A DNA stretch of 64,000 nt from JAIXWP01 sp965247015 (GTDB taxonomy: Bacteria > Bacteroidota > Bacteroidia > Flavobacteriales_D > Sanyastnellaceae). Numbering within the stretch: position 1 is the first letter of the stretch; each line of letters opens with the position of its first letter. The notes below the pieces were generated by a model that had not been told where the DNA came from, did not search any database, and was given only the letters and a program-made list of their open reading frames with translations. The stretch covers positions 62,001-126,000 of the forward strand of contig CBDFGG010000006.1 in the NCBI GenBank assembly GCA_965247015.1, written 5' to 3'. A program made the position numbers and the translations under genes. Shown one piece after another: positions 62,675-64,000 of the stretch.

Positions 62675-63763
62675 CTAAAACAAAATAAACTGATCTTCAA
62701 CGAATCGAAATGCACCTGCATTGTTTGTTCCCAGCCAAATTGTGCCTTTTGAATCAAGATACATCGATACTATCTGCGCATCTTTCCCATCTTTCTGAAC
62801 CTTGTAGTTGATCGTATTTACACCATCATATTTATAGACACCATTGGTCCAATTACAAAACCAAAGATGACCGATTTGATCTTCTACTACTGATTGATAA
62901 TAGATTCTTTCTTCTCCTTTAAAAATACTCGTGTTTCCAAAGCCAGGTGTTTTGGAATATTTCAAATCCATACTTTGTGGATCATTGGAAAGTTCGAATT
63001 GAAAACGCTGCTGAGAATTGCAAATCCAAAAATCTCCATGTCTATCTTCAAATACACTGCGAATTCCAAAGCTTCCTCCCGATGGTACGATGGTCAAATC
63101 CTCTTCATACATCCACTCTATTTTCTCTCCATCAAACCTACAAGCGCCGAGTACTGACGTACCAAACCACATGTGTCCTCTTCTGTCTTTGTAGATAGAA
63201 TAAACCTCATAAGGACTGAAAAAAGGATTGATGCCTTGCTTGATTCGCTGCTCATTTCGAGGATGTGAAGGAAATTGAAGGTTGTATAACTTTTTGCCAT
63301 CATATCGAAATGGCCCACTGACTTCTGAATTTCCCAATACTTGAAACCACAAATCATCCTCCTCTAATTTCCAATCAGTAGATTTAACGGGCTCCAACTT
63401 CGAGAATGTCTTGCCATCAAACTTATTGATTCCATTCATCGTGGAGAAGAACATATTGCCAAGCTTATCTTCTTGTATCTGTCTTATTTGATTACTACTC
63501 AAACCATCTTGCTCTGTATACTGAATGATTCTTTTGCCATCAAACTTAAACACGCCAGCACTATCACTGCCGAACCAATGATTACCTGATTTATCTTCGA
63601 ATACTTGCCAAATGCGATGATCTAATTTTTGGACAATTCTACCAATAGTTATTTTCTCTTCAGTCGCTGTCGTGGAAGGTGTTTGACCTTTGCAAGCAAA
63701 TGATAGCAGCACCACCATCATTAGAATCGTATTCATCCCGCAGTGGGTGGCTTTTTTTATCAT
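62675..63763 (-). CDS. Lipoprotein with two-component-regulator propeller repeats
   Basis: A 362-residue protein with a lipoprotein-type signal (MNTILMMVVLLSFAC from the second Met; lipid on the Cys of SFAC) and then a set of propeller repeats of the 'two-component regulator propeller' type, e.g. VFEDKSGNHWFGSDSAGVFKFDGKRI, IYKDRRGHMWFGTSVLGACRFDGEKI and YLDSKGTIWLGTNNAGAFRF. The repeats usually form the ligand-sensing periplasmic part of hybrid histidine kinases. Here no transmembrane helix, kinase or output domain follows, so it is a stand-alone periplasmic or surface-exposed propeller. It lies 8 bases after the PhoD-like gene, likely in one operon. Ligand unknown. Confidence 0.88.
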   Translation of the reverse strand: MIKKATHCGMNTILMMVVLLSFACKGQTPSTTATEEKITIGRIVQKLDHRIWQVFEDKSGNHWFGSDSAGVFKFDGKRIIQYTEQDGLSSNQIRQIQEDKLGNMFFSTMNGINKFDGKTFSKLEPVKSTDWKLEEDDLWFQVLGNSEVSGPFRYDGKKLYNLQFPSHPRNEQRIKQGINPFFSPYEVYSIYKDRRGHMWFGTSVLGACRFDGEKIEWMYEEDLTIVPSGGSFGIRSVFEDRHGDFWICNSQQRFQFELSNDPQSMDLKYSKTPGFGNTSIFKGEERIYYQSVVEDQIGHLWFCNWTNGVYKYDGVNTINYKVQKDGKDAQIVSMYLDSKGTIWLGTNNAGAFRFVEDQFILF

Positions 63764-63771
63764 TGTGCATT

Positions 63772-64000
63772 TTATTTTTTCACATCAAAACTTACAATAT
63801 CCTTTGTCCACGCCAACGCTCCCGTATGTGTATAAATTGAAATTGTAAGCACTCTTTCTTTTTGTTTTCCGGAAAAAGTAAAAACCCCAAAGTTTTGAGT
63901 CCCAACAATCGTTTCAGGAACACGAAGCATATTATTTTCCTTTGTATTGTCATATGCTCCACTAGTCAATGGTGAAACAGTAAGATCATAGATAATATTA
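63772..64000 (-). CDS. PhoD-like phosphatase, C-terminal fragment (continues beyond window)
   Basis: Partial gene: the frame is open to base 64000 and only its last 75 or so codons are in the window. A start could be read from TTG at 63969, but the open frame upstream with matching residues shows that this is only the tail. The visible end (YDLTVSPLTSGAYD, NNMLRVPETIVGTQNFGVFTFSGKQKERVLTISIY, ALAWTKDI) matches the C-terminal segment of PhoD-type alkaline phosphatase or phosphodiesterase proteins. The metal-binding residues and signal peptide lie outside the window, so catalytic integrity cannot be judged. Confidence 0.65.
   Translation of the reverse strand, partial: NIIYDLTVSPLTSGAYDNTKENNMLRVPETIVGTQNFGVFTFSGKQKERVLTISIYTHTGALAWTKDIVSFDVKK

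Noticed and set aside
63772..63969. Stand-alone 65-residue gene starting at TTG 63969
   Set aside because: The frame stays open to the window edge with PhoD-like residues upstream, so it is the tail of a larger gene.

Overview
This window reads as a chromosomal segment from a Bacteroidota bacterium, most likely order Flavobacteriales (Crocinitomicaceae/Cryomorphaceae-like; that rank is an inference). The evidence is a short primary sigma factor of the Bacteroidota type, promoters with the TAnnTTTG -7 element and little Shine-Dalgarno signal, several proteins with type IX secretion (T9SS) C-terminal sorting domains, a GldG gliding protein, the lipoprotein TamL, a TonB-linked receptor, and the Bacteroidota gene order parA-parB-DUF5683-dapB-lepB-WbqC. 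Coding density is very high. Every gap is under 300 bases, and I see no tRNA, rRNA, CRISPR array, insertion sequence or prophage.

Layout. 1-3165: a partial FG-GAP repeat protein, then a sugar-nucleotide aminotransferase and sugar-phosphate transferase pair for surface polysaccharide. 3300-9226: TonB-linked receptor, miaA, nusB, a leucine-dehydrogenase-like enzyme and pterin carbinolamine dehydratase. 9258-18529: a 2345-residue T9SS type B adhesin-like protein, a beta-helix lipoprotein and an FMN reductase. 18683-24183: a chromosome partition locus with parS-like half sites, followed by dapB, lepB and WbqC. 24219-30347: gldG (no gldF beside it), a DUF4340 protein behind a perfect 22-bp palindrome, a TrmH-type methyltransferase and TamL. 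30348-34104: TauE/SafE permease-moaD-moaE operon, an apparently exported pirin, and a persulfide dioxygenase-like/rhodanese fusion, which together suggest sulfur handling. 34251-48569: a CotH/lamin-tail T9SS protein, the translation/RNA block rpsO-pnp-rpoD, small secreted proteins, a serine hydrolase with a choice-of-anchor L protein, an acyltransferase, an esterase, rpsA and a bestrophin. 48568-54140: uvrA flanked by two degenerate short-period satellites, then tryptophan 2,3-dioxygenase and an aldehyde dehydrogenase. 54137-64000: DUF423, a glycosyltransferase, DUF547, an 1824-residue PorE-like protein ending in two SPOR-like domains, a two-gene toxin-antitoxin-like module behind a 48-bp perfect inverted repeat, a propeller lipoprotein and the tail of a PhoD-like phosphatase.

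Best candidates for something undescribed: (1) the 62334-62659 module, where a helix-turn-helix protein and an unrecognised 87-residue partner sit behind two TTTAC-N7-GTAAA operators three helical turns apart, overlapping the promoter; (2) the PorE-like envelope protein in which an OmpA-type peptidoglycan anchor appears to be replaced by a long coiled coil and two SPOR-like domains; (3) the period-7 and period-8 degenerate satellites on either side of uvrA. Many terminator hairpins overlap stop or start codons, and several -7 elements lie within 25 bases of the start codon.
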